Shown here: piece by piece, positions 1 through 10,671 of the stretch
How positions within the stretch are numbered: the first letter of the stretch is position 1
Layout: every line of letters starts with the position of its first letter
Origin: Panaeolus papilionaceus
Lineage: Eukaryota > Basidiomycota > Agaricomycetes > Agaricales
Reading direction: 5' to 3'
Length of the DNA: 64,000 nucleotides
NCBI GenBank assembly: GCA_015501605.1
Contig: JADNRZ010000046.1
Location: forward strand, 62,001-126,000
The notes under the pieces: model-generated
Database searches by the model: none
The model's input: the letters and a program-made list of their open reading frames with translations, nothing else
What the model was told of the DNA's origin: nothing
Position numbers and translations under genes: made by a program

Positions 1-195
1 CTCTTTAGAGTTGATGACATCGGTATGGGCACTTCTCTTTTTTGTTGTGTGTCAAGTACCCTCCTTTATAGGATTGTTGAAGGTCTAGCCACGTGTTGAG
101 AGCGGGTTTGAGTGCGATTTATGGCGCGGTTTTCACGGCAAATGCAATCCACATTCTAGGTATTCACGGCAGAGAATCATCGATCTACATACAGG

Positions 196-1264
196 CTAAC
201 ATTCTACATGATCTCGCTCGGGAACTGCAGTTCTCCAGAAAATACCATCCTCCACTAAATCGTAGGATATGTGGAGCCTCCATCCCCTCCTATATATGTA
301 ATTTAACTCAAACGCATCTAATTTCATGGTGGGAGCTGCGATATTTTCTATGACTGGCTCGAGCAGCTGGCACCAGCTAAAGCTATCACCTGCCCGGCGA
401 AATCCCGGGCTATATTCAAAACCCTTTGACTGAACATCATGCCCTGCCATTATCTCTGTGATTAACCATCCTTGTGCGCCATATTTGTCGAGGGCTGCAG
501 ATTCAGGACCTCCTGGATAGCGCAGGCGATTCAAAATAAACCGCCTCTCGACAAAAGTCTGTTTGGGAAAAATAGAGCAGAGGTACGAGTCGGTGAGATA
601 GTTCATGAGTCCCGCTTGAATGAAATTAGAAGAAACTTGAAGCAGGAGGTATACAGAACGCACTTGAATGGACATGGAGTATGGCTTCAACGGCACTGTG
701 GCGGCATCCAAAAATTTGGATGCGTCGACCGAACGGCGTTCGTAGCATTCGAACGGAGGTGATGGTTGTCTCCGCAGATGGACCCAAACTTTTTAAAAAC
801 CAAGTTTCTTTTGCATTAGCAGGGGGGAGTTCTTCGCAGCCGCAGTTTAAGAGCCAGATAAAGATGCTGTAAGCCCCTTGAACAGGGGTAAATATGTCTA
901 AAATGCAATTGGCGGGAATGGGCTTGGAGTCCAAAAAATACAGAACTGTGGATCCCGCAAATATAGCCTCATGTCTGCGCATCTCGAGCCTGAGGGGTGG
1001 GCATACTGGAGGTGGAAGGAATATCGCCAGTAGCTTTAAAATGTCAAAAGTTCGGTTAAAGTGCTGCGCCACTGCTACATCCATCGTGCGAGAGACAAGC
1101 TCCCACGTCGTTGCCTCGGCATTGTGGGCTCCCCGGCGGATGTAGTTGTCGAAAAATACACGTACATCCTTTGCATCCCTGTGCAGCCTCAATCAGTTAA
1201 CGGCATATCATGTCATCTATTTGCAGAATGTAACTACTTACCTCGATTGATGATGGGAGGTCAT
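196..1264 (-). CDS. Degenerate nucleotidyltransferase-fold-like family protein, copy 1
   Basis: Three exons (1242-1264, 664-1187, 196-614) give 321 residues. Introns of 54 and 49 bp have GTAAGT and GTGCGT donors, in phases 2 and 1, the same phases as in the three plus-strand paralogues. Residues about 86-105 contain GSTVLYFLDS followed by ILDIF. This matches the G-S...(D)-x-D layout of a nucleotidyltransferase core, as seen in a large Agaricomycete family whose usual form ends SDLDLYV. Here the first Asp is lost and the second kept, so catalysis is doubtful. The C-terminal half carries the family block TFVERRFILN and the GWRLHISYDL motif. The start ATG sits on a 23-nt first exon. A further 3' exon beyond the stop at 196-198 is possible because GTAGAA follows residue His-Asp. 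Function is unknown; family membership is well supported by alignment with the other copies. Confidence 0.72.
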
Positions 1265-1764
1265 ATTTGTAACAATAAGATATCAAAACGGTGCTCTCGG
1301 TTTATAAGGCCAAGGAATAGGAAGCTTTGAGGACGACCCCACACGATTTAAAAGCATGCTCCTTTGCAGATTGACTGGTGCACGCTGGGTTTTGGCTGCA
1401 CCGGGAGAGTTTGAAGGATATGATCTTGACAAATTGACTATCCAAGTGGTTGAAAATTCCTTTTTGGCAGTTCCCGACATCTGAGTCAAAGTCCGCCTGG
1501 TCGGATGCTGAGTCATCGAATCACACGCTCCCCTTTGAAGTAGAATAAGTCCGTCCTGCATGACAAACGACACCAACGCACCAATCAGAATAGCCATCAT
1601 AACTGAGAGGCATTGAGCGATGACTCAGGGAAACGGCAGAACAGAAGCATTTTGACTCTTTAGCCGCTTGATTAACTTTCATTCCGCCCGACGGCGTTCC
1701 TGGGGAAGTGAACGACACAAGATTAGACTCAGATAACGAACTCTCTGTGCAGAGCTTCGCGGAA
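1265..1764. promoter_or_regulatory. Divergent intergenic region
   Basis: This 500 bp gap separates the start of a minus-strand gene (1264) from the proposed start of a plus-strand gene (1765), so it should contain both promoters. Minus-strand open frames cross it but have no supporting homology. No specific regulatory motif was identified. Confidence 0.4.
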
Positions 1765-3619
1765 ATGCCAGAAAGATCTCCGCCCTGCACAAAATTACGC
1801 TTCTTATTGCTCATGTGGAATGTGTAAAGATCCCAAGGCGCTCAGCGGCTGAAGAAGACCCTGATCTTCGCACCCATATGAGAAATATAGCCGTTTTCAC
1901 CGGATAAAATACATTTGAGGGTCCATCTGTCTTCTCAAAGCGATGCTCAAAAACCACTCTTACATCAAACATTACTCAGTGGTTACCATTCTAAGGAGGT
2001 TCCATTTTGTCTACCCACCAAACTGGGCAGGGTGCACTTCAATCGAACATGGCCGCAATCATTCTGCGAAAAGAAGCTCTGTAGTGAACTTTTGTGCCCC
2101 AACAATGCAACCGAACAGACTTCTGAATGCAGACTACTGTATTTGGTGGGTCTGAGCAGAGGTTAGTGCCGCTTTACAGAGACATTATCTGCAAGCGATG
2201 GGCTATAAAATAAAAATTGACGTATAGCCAAGTACTACCAGGCCAACGAGACTCATTTTTCTCTAATGCAACCCAACGTCTTCCCTCATCTGGCACACTA
2301 TTCTGATATGCACCACGATGCAATCATTTCTGCATCTGTTGGGCTGCCTGCCGTAGAAATTCTTGCACCAGGTCGACGACAAGCCCACATCGCAGATCGG
2401 CTCAAAGATCAGGAGCGCCATGGACGAATTGCGTTCATACAGGCCCATGCATCTGTGATGTGGGCGTATACCAGAAGAGAGAGGTAACAGGTGTTCAGCC
2501 ATAAGCCGCAAATCTTTGCATTCTGATGACCATTACCTGCAGTGATGATAAATTTTATTGGAAGGTCTTGCTACAAGCTGCGCAGAACCAGTACATGGAT
2601 GCAAAGTAGGTCGCATCATAAAACTTTTTCGTCAGGGCATTTACCTTTTATTCAGACGCTGCATTTTAATACCGGTATACCGCGTCCCTTCGCGTGGCTC
2701 TCGACAGTTCTGGGATGTAGACCGTTCATTGCGAGCATCTTTACGTGGAGTTCACGCAAGGTTTTTGCTTTCCCTGTCAAATATTTTAGCGTTTTAATGG
2801 GATACTATCTAGGTCAATGCTCTGCGGCGAGCATTTTACCTCCCTGTTTCCTTTTGCAAAGCTTGGTAGCTTCGATCCTTCGCTATGCACCATAAACGAA
2901 AACGGCGCCTTTTTGTGGAAAACGCAAGGAGACTCTCTACTTGTTGGGGTTCTCTCTGGAGTTGTTATAGAGTGCAACGTCGTCCCGGCAGCATCTCCAG
3001 ATGAGAAAAAACAATTAACGCCCAAATGTATCATTATCAAGCCAACCTACGCTTCATTCAAAGGGTTGCAGAGCTTCCTTTACACGGTCACCAAGAAAAC
3101 ACACCTGAAGACAAACTTACTGGCTGGCTCAAACCTGGTTTTTGAAATCAGCGAGCATATAGCGCTTGGTCAGTTTTTAGCCTATTCTTAATCTCTGTTG
3201 TGCGCTAATCGTTCAAGTTCTAGATGCCCTTCTCGGTAATTATGGTCCGCACAAATGCCCTCAGACGGACCGTGTCTCCTTTAACCGTCAGCACCACGGC
3301 AGCGCAGGTGTGTTAAAATTGTATGTGGCCGCTACATTAACGTAAACTGACTGAGGATGTAGTTCCACTCTTCGATGCAGCCCGTTTAGGCTTTCGTTTT
3401 GGAGACAGCTGCTTTCGCGGGCTCTTCTCACTACCACTCTTTAGGAATATGAACGAAACATCCAGAATTGCAAACCTGCCCACGTACAGCGTCGCAGCCG
3501 TATTTTATACCTGCAGGATTGAGGGAGGCGCAATACTACGCCTGACGTGCCATGCGGCTATTCACTTGGGCGGTAAAGTCGATTACAACTACGAGCCATG
3601 TAATTCTCCTGCAGTCTGA
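1765..3619 (+). CDS. Uncharacterised multi-exon protein
   Basis: Eight exons (1765-1821, 1891-2161, 2228-2483, 2543-2605, 2656-2760, 2813-3168, 3218-3307, 3363-3619) join to an uninterrupted 484-residue frame. Every junction keeps phase and the introns run 48-69 bp. The central and C-terminal parts read as a folded protein, for example KYYQANETHFSL, HHDAIISASVGLPAVEIL and RIANLPTYSVAAVFYTCR. I do not recognise the family: no signal peptide, transmembrane run or catalytic motif is obvious. The weakest points are the first exon (donor GTGTAA) and the donor GTTTTT after 2760. The coding signal from 1891 to 3619 is much stronger than the start. It lies between two members of the nucleotidyltransferase-like family and may belong to the same lineage-specific gene cluster. 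Confidence 0.55.
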
Positions 3620-3947
3620 CCTACTTCCGTACTTCATTTGCGAGCTCCGTTTAATGGTAGTAGTTTCACTTTAGAGCATGAAAATGGAAGGGTGTTATCA
3701 GAAATTGGGACAGCATAGATGTGTTGCTGATTTCGGATTCGCAAGAACGGAGAGTGCGATTCCAAGCGATTAGGGAAGAGTCATAGTGGTTCGGCGCCCA
3801 GAGTCATCAATCATGAAAAAGGCAGACTTTTTGAACTTCTCTCGAGTCATCGCTCATGCCTTGAGCTAGTTAAATCCGCTACAAAATCTGAAGCATCCCC
3901 CACCCTCTTTCATTTCACAGTACAACGTCAATAGAGCACACTCCAGC
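3620..3947. other. Intergenic spacer
   Basis: This 328 bp gap lies between the stop of one plus-strand gene and the start of the next. It presumably holds the terminator of the first and promoter of the second. Nothing specific was seen. Confidence 0.4.
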
Positions 3948-5250
3948 ATGGAGAAACCATTTTCCGGTGAAGATCAGGGCAAACGATATTTCCAGTAGGT
4001 GTTTATGCGACATTGTAGTACATATCTTATGCACTATCTTCTAGCTGTATTAACACCATACCGGACTACGCATTCTTCAAAGAACTAACCCCCAAGACCC
4101 GAAACTCATGGCGTCGGGTCTCTAAGGACGCATCTCTGCAGGTGGACATGTTCCAGAAAAAGTTCAACAACATCATCAAGTACCTCTCTTTTTTCTTCAA
4201 AACTGAACGATGCGCCGGCTGGCGCTCCGCAGCTGAAACAACCGCCATCATGTTCCGATTTGCATTGAAAGACGCAAACGCCATTGTAATTGGTACATTG
4301 GCTACGAACTTTATAGACTGTTCATCGTACGGACCAGATGCAGCCATGGACATTGTAGCCGGTCATCGTGGGGTACAAAAGCTGAAGACTTGGGCAGCTG
4401 ATCATGATTTTGTCGAACTGGAGTCCGTAGAACCTCCGGATGCACAAAGTGACTCCTTTATTTGCTTCAATAAACCCCCTCCCTGGACACCTTGGGGCGA
4501 ATCTTGTGTACGCCAGATTCACGTGCTTCAACATTCGCGGAGCCGTCACAGAATACATATCTACGAGTGCGATGGCCCACCCATTGAAGCACTTATACAA
4601 AGCCCTTTAAGTATGTCTTGTTTTTTATGAATGTACATCGCTGGTTTACCCCTCGCAACAGGCAGCGGAATGAACTTGTTCGATTACGAGGCGGCCTATG
4701 CACTTTTCCCCACCACGACCTTTGAGGAGCAGCGCTCAATTCTCAATAGGTCGGAGACGGTCGAAAGCAATGTCACGGCGCAGAAAGCTCTCGCACAGGG
4801 CTGGCATGTTGTGAACGCTATCCCAGAAGCGCATGCTCAGAACAAACAGAGCGAGTGGTGGGAGGGAATACGCTTCGTTGGTGATCACAAAACGCTTAGA
4901 CTGTTCCTCCATCCACCCATGCCAGACTCAGAGAAGTATCTGGGCCTTGTCCGTGCTAATGGATGGCAAATGCGCTATATATATCGCGGGGGACTTAGGC
5001 TCAACATTGTGTACGAGAGCTTGCAGTGCACCGACCTCGCTCATTGGTACATATGTGCCAGTATGGATTTGGCAGACGAGGCTCGAAAAATGTTCGATCT
5101 ATCGGAGTCAGGTGCTACTGTGCAGAGAAGTGACATGTAAGTGCTTCATTTGATTGTCAAAAAAAACGAACAACTAGAATTTTCTACAAGGGCTTTGGAT
5201 TCTGTCTTTTGTACATTTGTCATGGAAGAGGCGACAAAAATTCAGAATGA
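3948..5250 (+). CDS. Degenerate nucleotidyltransferase-fold-like family protein, copy 2
   Basis: Exons 3948-3994, 4045-4610, 4662-5136 and 5178-5250 give 386 residues. Intron phases are 2, 1 and 2, matching the paralogues at 8467 and 10672. The N-terminal region has the family block DYAFFKELTPKTR and an FNNIIKYLSFFFK helix. Residues about 99-118 contain GTLATNF and then AAMDIV, the G-S/T...D pattern of a nucleotidyltransferase core with the first acidic residue replaced. The second half begins NLFDYEAAYALFPTTTFEEQ and includes the conserved SEWWEGIRF and RYIYRGGLRLNIVYES. The last intron (41 bp) is short and the final exon is not conserved. If it is not spliced the protein ends at the TAA at 5138-5140. 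Function is unknown; a binding role using a dead enzyme fold is an inference. Confidence 0.75.
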
Positions 5251-5635
5251 AGAGCGCCTGCCATATCAGGATTGAATATGTAGCAATGTAACATGCCTTT
5301 CTTTTTGATATCGATGAGATTCAAATATGAAGAGCGCCAGTGCCTTCTCAACTTTTGTCCCAGCTCAGTAGATAGCCGGCTTGTTCTGAAATGCAAAGGA
5401 AGAGGATGGAGTGTCATGAACAGGGTTCCAGACGTGGAACTCATGAAGAACCAAGCTAATCATCTGATCGTCAAGCTTAGAATTTCATACTTGGGACTAC
5501 AAGCGACAATGTCATTAGCTGTCATGGAGAAATGTACAGGCATAGCATTAATTTATGATACGCTACTCCTCCCTTTTGGCGAGGTTGAAGGATTGAAAAA
5601 CGGTAGAATTGTTTTTTTTATCGAGGCCACAGGAT
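5251..5635 (+). pseudogene. Relic of the nucleotidyltransferase-like family (C-terminal half)
   Basis: Just downstream of copy 2 a plus-strand frame (about 5293-5667) encodes FKYEERQCLLN followed by KCKGRGWSVMNRVPDVELM. These align with TFEERCTL and KYRQRGWSVMYRIDEDEV of the intact copies. The FDYEA block is recognisable as TTTGATATCGATGAG near 5308 but lies in a different frame, so a frameshift separates them. A further YLGL match follows, after which similarity fades. The N-terminal half is missing. I read this as a decayed partial duplicate; its tail overlaps the 3' end of the minus-strand gene at 5636-6117. Confidence 0.6.
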
Positions 5636-6117
5636 TTATACCGCATTCCAATTTCCAAAGCTGTTGATCCAGTTGATGCGACGGGCGCGGTGATCATATG
5701 CGGCCCAGAGGAGGATGAGCGGCCGGAGCGTCTCTGTGTCGAAATACGGAATTCGAGCAACGACCTACAATAGATAAAATGAATGCTATAGGCTACAGGC
5801 CATGTCGAGAAGCTAAACTCACGGCGGTTACCATAGGCGAGAAATAAGGTCCCAGCGACTCTATCGGCATGCATGCAGGGAGATAGGTTGCAAAGATAGG
5901 ACATAAAGTGGCCTGTGTGGGTGTGATGTTATAAGAGATATAATTCCTGCGTCGATCTGAGACGTACATCGATCCATAGGGCGCTTTCCACTCTTTCGCC
6001 CAGCCAGGCGGCCATCAGCGAATATTGCCTACGATCGTTGGGAAAGTGGTGCTGAGGTGAAATAATCATAATGTGCACGGTACAACGAACAAAAATAAGG
6101 CATACATTGTGTTGCAT
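5636..6117 (-). CDS. Small uncharacterised protein
   Basis: Four exons (6106-6117, 6051-5968, 5912-5823, 5764-5636) join in phase 0 to a 104-residue protein. All three introns are 54-58 bp, with donors GTATGC, GTACGT and GTGAGT and acceptors CAG or TAG. The spliced product reads well: HHFPNDRRQYSLMAAWLGER, then LCPIFATYLPACMPIESLGP, then VARIPYFDTETLRPLILLW, ending NSFGNWNAV. I do not recognise the family. The 12-nt first exon is the least certain part, and additional upstream exons are possible. The gene is convergent with the relic of the nucleotidyltransferase-like family. Confidence 0.55.
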
Positions 6118-6695
6118 ATTTAAGATTGTGGTATGATGTTGTGGGGGAACTGATTGTAGTTGGTGCGGTGCAGTGTAAAATCATTGCGCTTTTTTTAAGG
6201 CGGGACACGCTGACGCACCATTACCTTTATACATAGATACAGAGGATACGGAGCGGCAAATATGTGTCTTCTACCGCGAAAGAGGGGAAACCTTCGGACA
6301 GCAAGGAGAAATAGAAGATGTCGGAGGGTGAAGGCAATTTCCGTGCCAAAGAATACCGCCTCCGCTTAGTTTAAGCATATCCCAAGCAAGGTAAACTTAT
6401 CTAAATAAATATTTGCGGTAAGAGCGGTATAATCAGCTTTGCAGCGGCGACTTTGAAAGTCAGGTTGACAGCTTCTGGAATGGCCTTTAATAGTATTCAC
6501 AGGAACTTTGATTCAGCGCCTACCCCATTCATTTGGATCAGCGGCGGCCTGGTCCGACGCTTAATCAGCATATAATTTTCCCACAATGCCGAATCTTCCC
6601 TTCGCGGAAATTGAACAATGAGGTCCCACTACTTCACGCCTAAACAGATGAGATTTAGACCCTAGTATCTACGTGAAAATCTATAGCTATGATCT
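6118..6695. other. Intergenic spacer
   Basis: This 578 bp AT-rich gap separates two minus-strand genes: the 3' end of the gene at 6696 and the start of the gene ending at 6117. No coding exon, repeat or structured motif was seen. Confidence 0.4.
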
Positions 6696-7786
6696 TCAGC
6701 CCAACTGTGATGTATTTCCATCTGCATAAAAAGCAGAAATTGCCGCCATAACACCCAACATTTCAATATCTGATGCCCCTAAGTGAGCCGCTTTGTCGAC
6801 AAGACCATCTATACATGCAGCTTTATATTGAGGAGGCAAAGCACAGAACAACGTGATGAGGGAAGGGTTTGAAGCATACCCCAACTGCATCACAATCGGC
6901 AATAGTTCTAAAAATTGTGGAAAATGCTGCGAAATATAGGCCTGGATGTTCGTTTTGTGAAGACAAGGCTCGGTGGCTGGTTTGAACGATATTGAGGGGC
7001 CATAGGTTCTTTTTGGAACCCTTGGACGATCGTGTAATCCCTGGATGATGTTTTGTAAGAGTGTATCACCGAAAAATGGGTGAGTATTTCGGTGGAAATG
7101 TAGCTCACCCCATCTGCAAGTCCCATATCCTGCTTTGTTCTCACTAAGTCACCTGCATCAGCCCTGTTCGCGGCTGGCCTAACCAATGGCGTCTGTGGAG
7201 CTTGAGTATACAAGGGAACCTGCGGCGCCATACGAGATGCTAGTGGGCGAAGCACTCTAGTACATTCTTGAGCTACGGCAGCCGAATTTTTTCTTTCAAT
7301 ATGTTGTTCGTACAGATCTTTGAAAACACTCGTAACTCGGCGCAGCGCCTCCCCGCCATTTGAGTGATGTATAAAATATTGGGGTAATCCATCCCTGACC
7401 TGTGATGGAACAATGAGCTGTCTTTTTAACCATCGCAGGCAATCTAATTTCCAACCTGATAAGCAGCTCGAGCTACAGAAGCAAGTTGTTGTCCCCATGT
7501 TAAGTTGGAGCGGAGAGATGAGAAGAGTGCTTGTTTCATGTGTGTCTGCATGCTACGATGATTAGTGACATAAAACGGTGGTAAAAAAGACATGATCTAC
7601 GTACGTCAACTTTTTGGCATTCTTCTTCGTCGCTAAGAATTTGTATAAGCAAAAATATTTCGCGCAATGGCCCATCAGGTGGCTGTCATGATGTCAATAT
7701 CGCGAACAGTGGTAAGATGGCTGTACTTGAATGATACGTACAGGGTGATTGTAGGGAGGAAGTGGGACACTGCTGTTGGAAGACAT
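6696..7786 (-). CDS. Paired-family putative nuclear protein B, copy 1
   Basis: Five exons (7786-7742, 7682-7605, 7545-7456, 7399-7109, 7040-6696) give 282 residues. All junctions are phase 0. Exons 2 and 3 are 78 and 90 nt, exactly as in the paralogue at 12241-13572, and the two proteins align through them. Conserved blocks are GPLREIFLLIQ with ECQKVD near the N-terminus, LPQYFIHH in exon 4, and a C-terminal domain with PQFLELLPIVMQLGYASNPS, ALPP and EMLGVMAAISAF. No enzyme motif is visible. Compared with its paralogue it lacks most of the Ser-rich and basic middle region. It is transcribed away from the nucleotidyltransferase-like gene at 8467. Function is unknown; the family assignment rests on the internal alignment and matching exon structure. 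Confidence 0.75.
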
Positions 7787-8466
7787 GGTCAAAGTATGGA
7801 AGAGGTTTTTTTTTTACGAACGTTCTTTCAAAAATTACTCCTATTGAAAAAAACCAGCGTCAGATCGAGCATGTAACGGCACATTTTGCTCCCTGTATCA
7901 TTGTGAGGTCCACGCCTTCAATTAGTCTTTAAGGGTGAGAACACTTCGCTGTTACCTACGGCGACTTCCAATTCAGCTTTCCTGTTGTGTCGTGAAGATA
8001 ATTCTTACGGCGACAAGGTGCCCTCATTTGTCTATTTTTAAAAACACCTTCTGGTCAAAAACTAGAATGCCGCGCAGAACGAATTCATACCCACCACTTA
8101 CAATTGTGCGGAAGTTGAGCTTAATTCCAAACGGAGGTGATGTTATTTTAGACCGGACATGTCGACCATGGTGATGATTGCTCAACAAATCCGATATGGT
8201 TCCGAGTCTGCCTTCGGCCCCTCCAACACAACAGAGGGAATGAAAAATATTTTTGAATGCTATCCACCGCGAGTCATGTCCTCTATGCATTCAACGGCTC
8301 CTTCAACGAGTCTTCGCAGCCGAGATTTTGCTCTGGGTTAATCGTGTAAAATGTGACTTGATTCTTATCGAGACGGCCGATAAATGCAGAAAACCCCTAT
8401 TTCCTCCACCAAAGGTTGTCGCTCCCATTTTTTTTTCACACCTATCACGAACAGAAAAAGTGTATC
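7787..8466. promoter_or_regulatory. Divergent intergenic region
   Basis: This 680 bp stretch lies between the start codons of the family-B gene (7786, minus) and the nucleotidyltransferase-like gene (8467, plus). Both promoters should lie here. Short open frames occur but match none of the local families. The region contains poly-T tracts near 7807 and 8430. Confidence 0.4.
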
Positions 8467-9822
8467 ATGTCAGAAAACTACCTACAGTACGTACATCTAC
8501 GGCGTTATCAATTACATTGATCTAACCAGACGACCTATGGCTTGTTATGTAGGCGGTTAAATCACCTCCCCGATCACGCTTTTCTGCGCGAACTGACACC
8601 GCAAACCAGAAGATCATTGCAGGAGGTGGACGAAGATTCTTCGCGACAAATCGCCCGGTTCAACAGGGCATTCAACAACATTGTGGCGTATCTTTCCTTT
8701 TTTTTCAAGAAACAAGGGGACAATGGATGGCGCAAAGAGGCTGAGCAGTTGGCAGCGAGCTTTCGAGAGGCACTGCGATTCTCGCGAGGCATTGTGGTAG
8801 GATCGATGGCGGCTAACTTCCTCGACTCTGCATCCTATGCACCCACTGCTGTCATGGACGTCATTGTGCCAAAGTCCGGTTTTAAACTTATGGAGGTGTG
8901 GCTCCTTTCTCATGAATTCCAAAAGGGCGATAAAGGTCAGGGCGTTGATCTAAGATTCTGAAATACCCTGTTATTGATCCCACCGCAGTCATACCACATA
9001 CCACGCAAGATTCAACCGACCCTCCCACTGTACGACCCACTGATAGAGCGGCGATTCAAACAGTTTCCATTTATTCGAATGTAAAGAACGGGCGGAAATT
9101 GCGACTATTTTCTTCTGCGGGACCCCCCTTTGAAGCTCTCCTTGAAAGCGCTTTAAGTAAGTTACCTCTGTCTCCTATCAACTTATTGCCCTAAACATTT
9201 GAATTTGAAGCGAACACCGTAAATTGCTTTGACTATGAAGCAGCTTACTCTGCATATCCTATCAATACATTTGAAGATCGCTTGGGTGTTGATAGGAGGA
9301 CGCCGTCTATCACAAACAGCGCGCTCGCAAAGAAGTATATCGACCGTGGCTGGACTATTATGCATCGCGTTCCCGAGAAAGAAGTTCGTCAGAAAACCAG
9401 TGAGTGGTGGGAGGGCGTTCGGTGCCTCGGGGATAGCAAGACATTGCGTGTCGTCCTTTATCCTCTAGTCCACAAGAGATACGTTGGACTTCTCAGAGCA
9501 AACTCCTGGCAGATGCTGTACATTTATAACCGCGGCTTGCGACTGCATTTTGCATTCGAGACTTTTGGCTGCCACGCCTTGTTTCACCTCTACACAATCG
9601 CACACTACACTTCCTGCAGACGAATGCACAATAAGCTGCATACCGAGAAAAGTGGAAATCGGAATAGACCTGACGAGGAAGGTATCCGGTAGGTTATCGA
9701 TTGGTATCATACTGTGTTTATGACTGATATGGGCCCATCATAGACCGGCAGATCTGGAGTTCCGGAACTTCTCCATTAAATCGATAAAGGCAAAGCAATG
9801 TCGCGAAAGATTGGGCATTTAA
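8467..9822 (+). CDS. Degenerate nucleotidyltransferase-fold-like family protein, copy 3
   Basis: Five exons (8467-8486, 8553-8935, 8989-9156, 9211-9688, 9744-9822) give 375 residues. The 53 bp intron at 8936-8988 has no counterpart in the paralogues. Without its removal the frame would stop at 8959-8961. The 478-nt fourth exon has exactly the length of the equivalent exon in copy 4. Residues about 90-109 contain GSMAANF and VMDVIV, the modified nucleotidyltransferase-core pattern with one Asp retained. The second half has NCFDYEAAYSAYPINTFEDR, SEWWEGVRCLGD and LYIYNRGLRLHFAFE. The extreme C-terminus is short and unconserved. Its start was chosen because MSENYLQ followed by RLNHLPDHAF aligns with copies 2 and 4. 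No function is known. Confidence 0.78.
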
Positions 9823-10237
9823 GCCTCCCTGTATACATACACATGTTGTTTATCCGTAACAAAAAATGAATATATTGCGGCTTGCTAATCCTCGAAACGT
9901 GGCCCAGTTCTGACCCTATTTTGTACAGACTGAACATGATGCAGCCCTCTGATAGCGTCGGTACATGCGATACCGCCTTGAACCGTTTTGTCGCGCATCG
10001 AACGAAATCGAGAATCACCTTACTTTTGATACAGTCCAGGATCTAAGACCCGCTTGAAAACACCCATCGCATGGGTACGGCATTTGGATGGCAAGCATGG
10101 ATAACGACTCTGCAAAGGATTCGATGGAGTGCCTTTTTTCGGTAAATGTATTGCCATGATTGGGTTTTGCAAATCATTCAACGCTCGGAGTATTCAATGC
10201 AATCGGAATATATTTCATATAGAGATAATGGATGGGA
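9823..10237. other. Intergenic spacer
   Basis: This 415 bp gap separates the 3' ends of two convergent genes. A minus-strand open frame (9776-10018) overlaps the last exon of the upstream gene and has no supporting homology. Nothing else was seen. Confidence 0.4.
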
Positions 10238-10633
10238 TCATCCGTTGACTAGTGAGGAATAATGCGTGTAACGGTACCGTTGGTAGATTGGCCTCAATGG
10301 TTGTAGAGTGCGGATCGATTGAGAGCTAATGCATATTGCGAAGCAGTCCAACGTCTGAAATTGCTTAAACGCCTGTTGCTGCCATGCATGGTAAGCATGC
10401 TGTTGCTCGTAGACTCCACAAAAATATCGGCGTTCCCTCGATGAATAGCCCGAGGGTACACTACAGGCCAAAACGATCTGGAGACCGTCGTGGAATGCAC
10501 TGAATTGGAGACGACGGATAGTGCTCTGTGACTCATCTAGGTCAGTGCTGACTAGACCGTCTGACTCACCTGTCCAGTCCTGTAATATATAATCGACGTT
10601 GTTTTCTGCAATCTGCCGGAGTTGAGTCGACAT
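10238..10633 (-). CDS. Small uncharacterised protein with ambiguous splicing
   Basis: A minus-strand frame starts at 10633 with MSTQLRQIAENNVDYILQDW. Read straight through, it gives 131 residues ending at 10238. Alternatively a GTGAGT donor after 10570 and an acceptor CAATTCAG before 10499 define a 70 bp intron, giving 89 residues ending at 10294. Both continuations are plausible. The unspliced one is Gln/Tyr-rich (EQQHAYHAWQQQAF); the spliced one reads WPVVYPRAIHRGNADIFVES. The start codon is only 38 bp from that of the plus-strand gene at 10672, so the two probably share a very short divergent promoter. I do not recognise the protein. Confidence 0.4.
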   Translation of the reverse strand: MSTQLRQIAENNVDYILQDWTGESDGLVSTDLDESQSTIRRLQFSAFHDGLQIVLACSVPSGYSSRERRYFCGVYEQQHAYHAWQQQAFKQFQTLDCFAICISSQSIRTLQPLRPIYQRYRYTHYSSLVNG

Positions 10634-10671
10634 CTCATCCTACATTTGACCTCGTTCTATTGTTACCATTG

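Noticed and set aside
1283..1814. Two minus-strand open frames that could be spliced into a gene
   Set aside because: They overlap the better-supported first exon of the plus-strand gene at 1765, and the only workable splice junction is weak; no paralogue supports them.
9776..10018. Minus-strand frame of 80 codons
   Set aside because: It overlaps the conserved-phase last exon of the plus-strand gene and has no support of its own.
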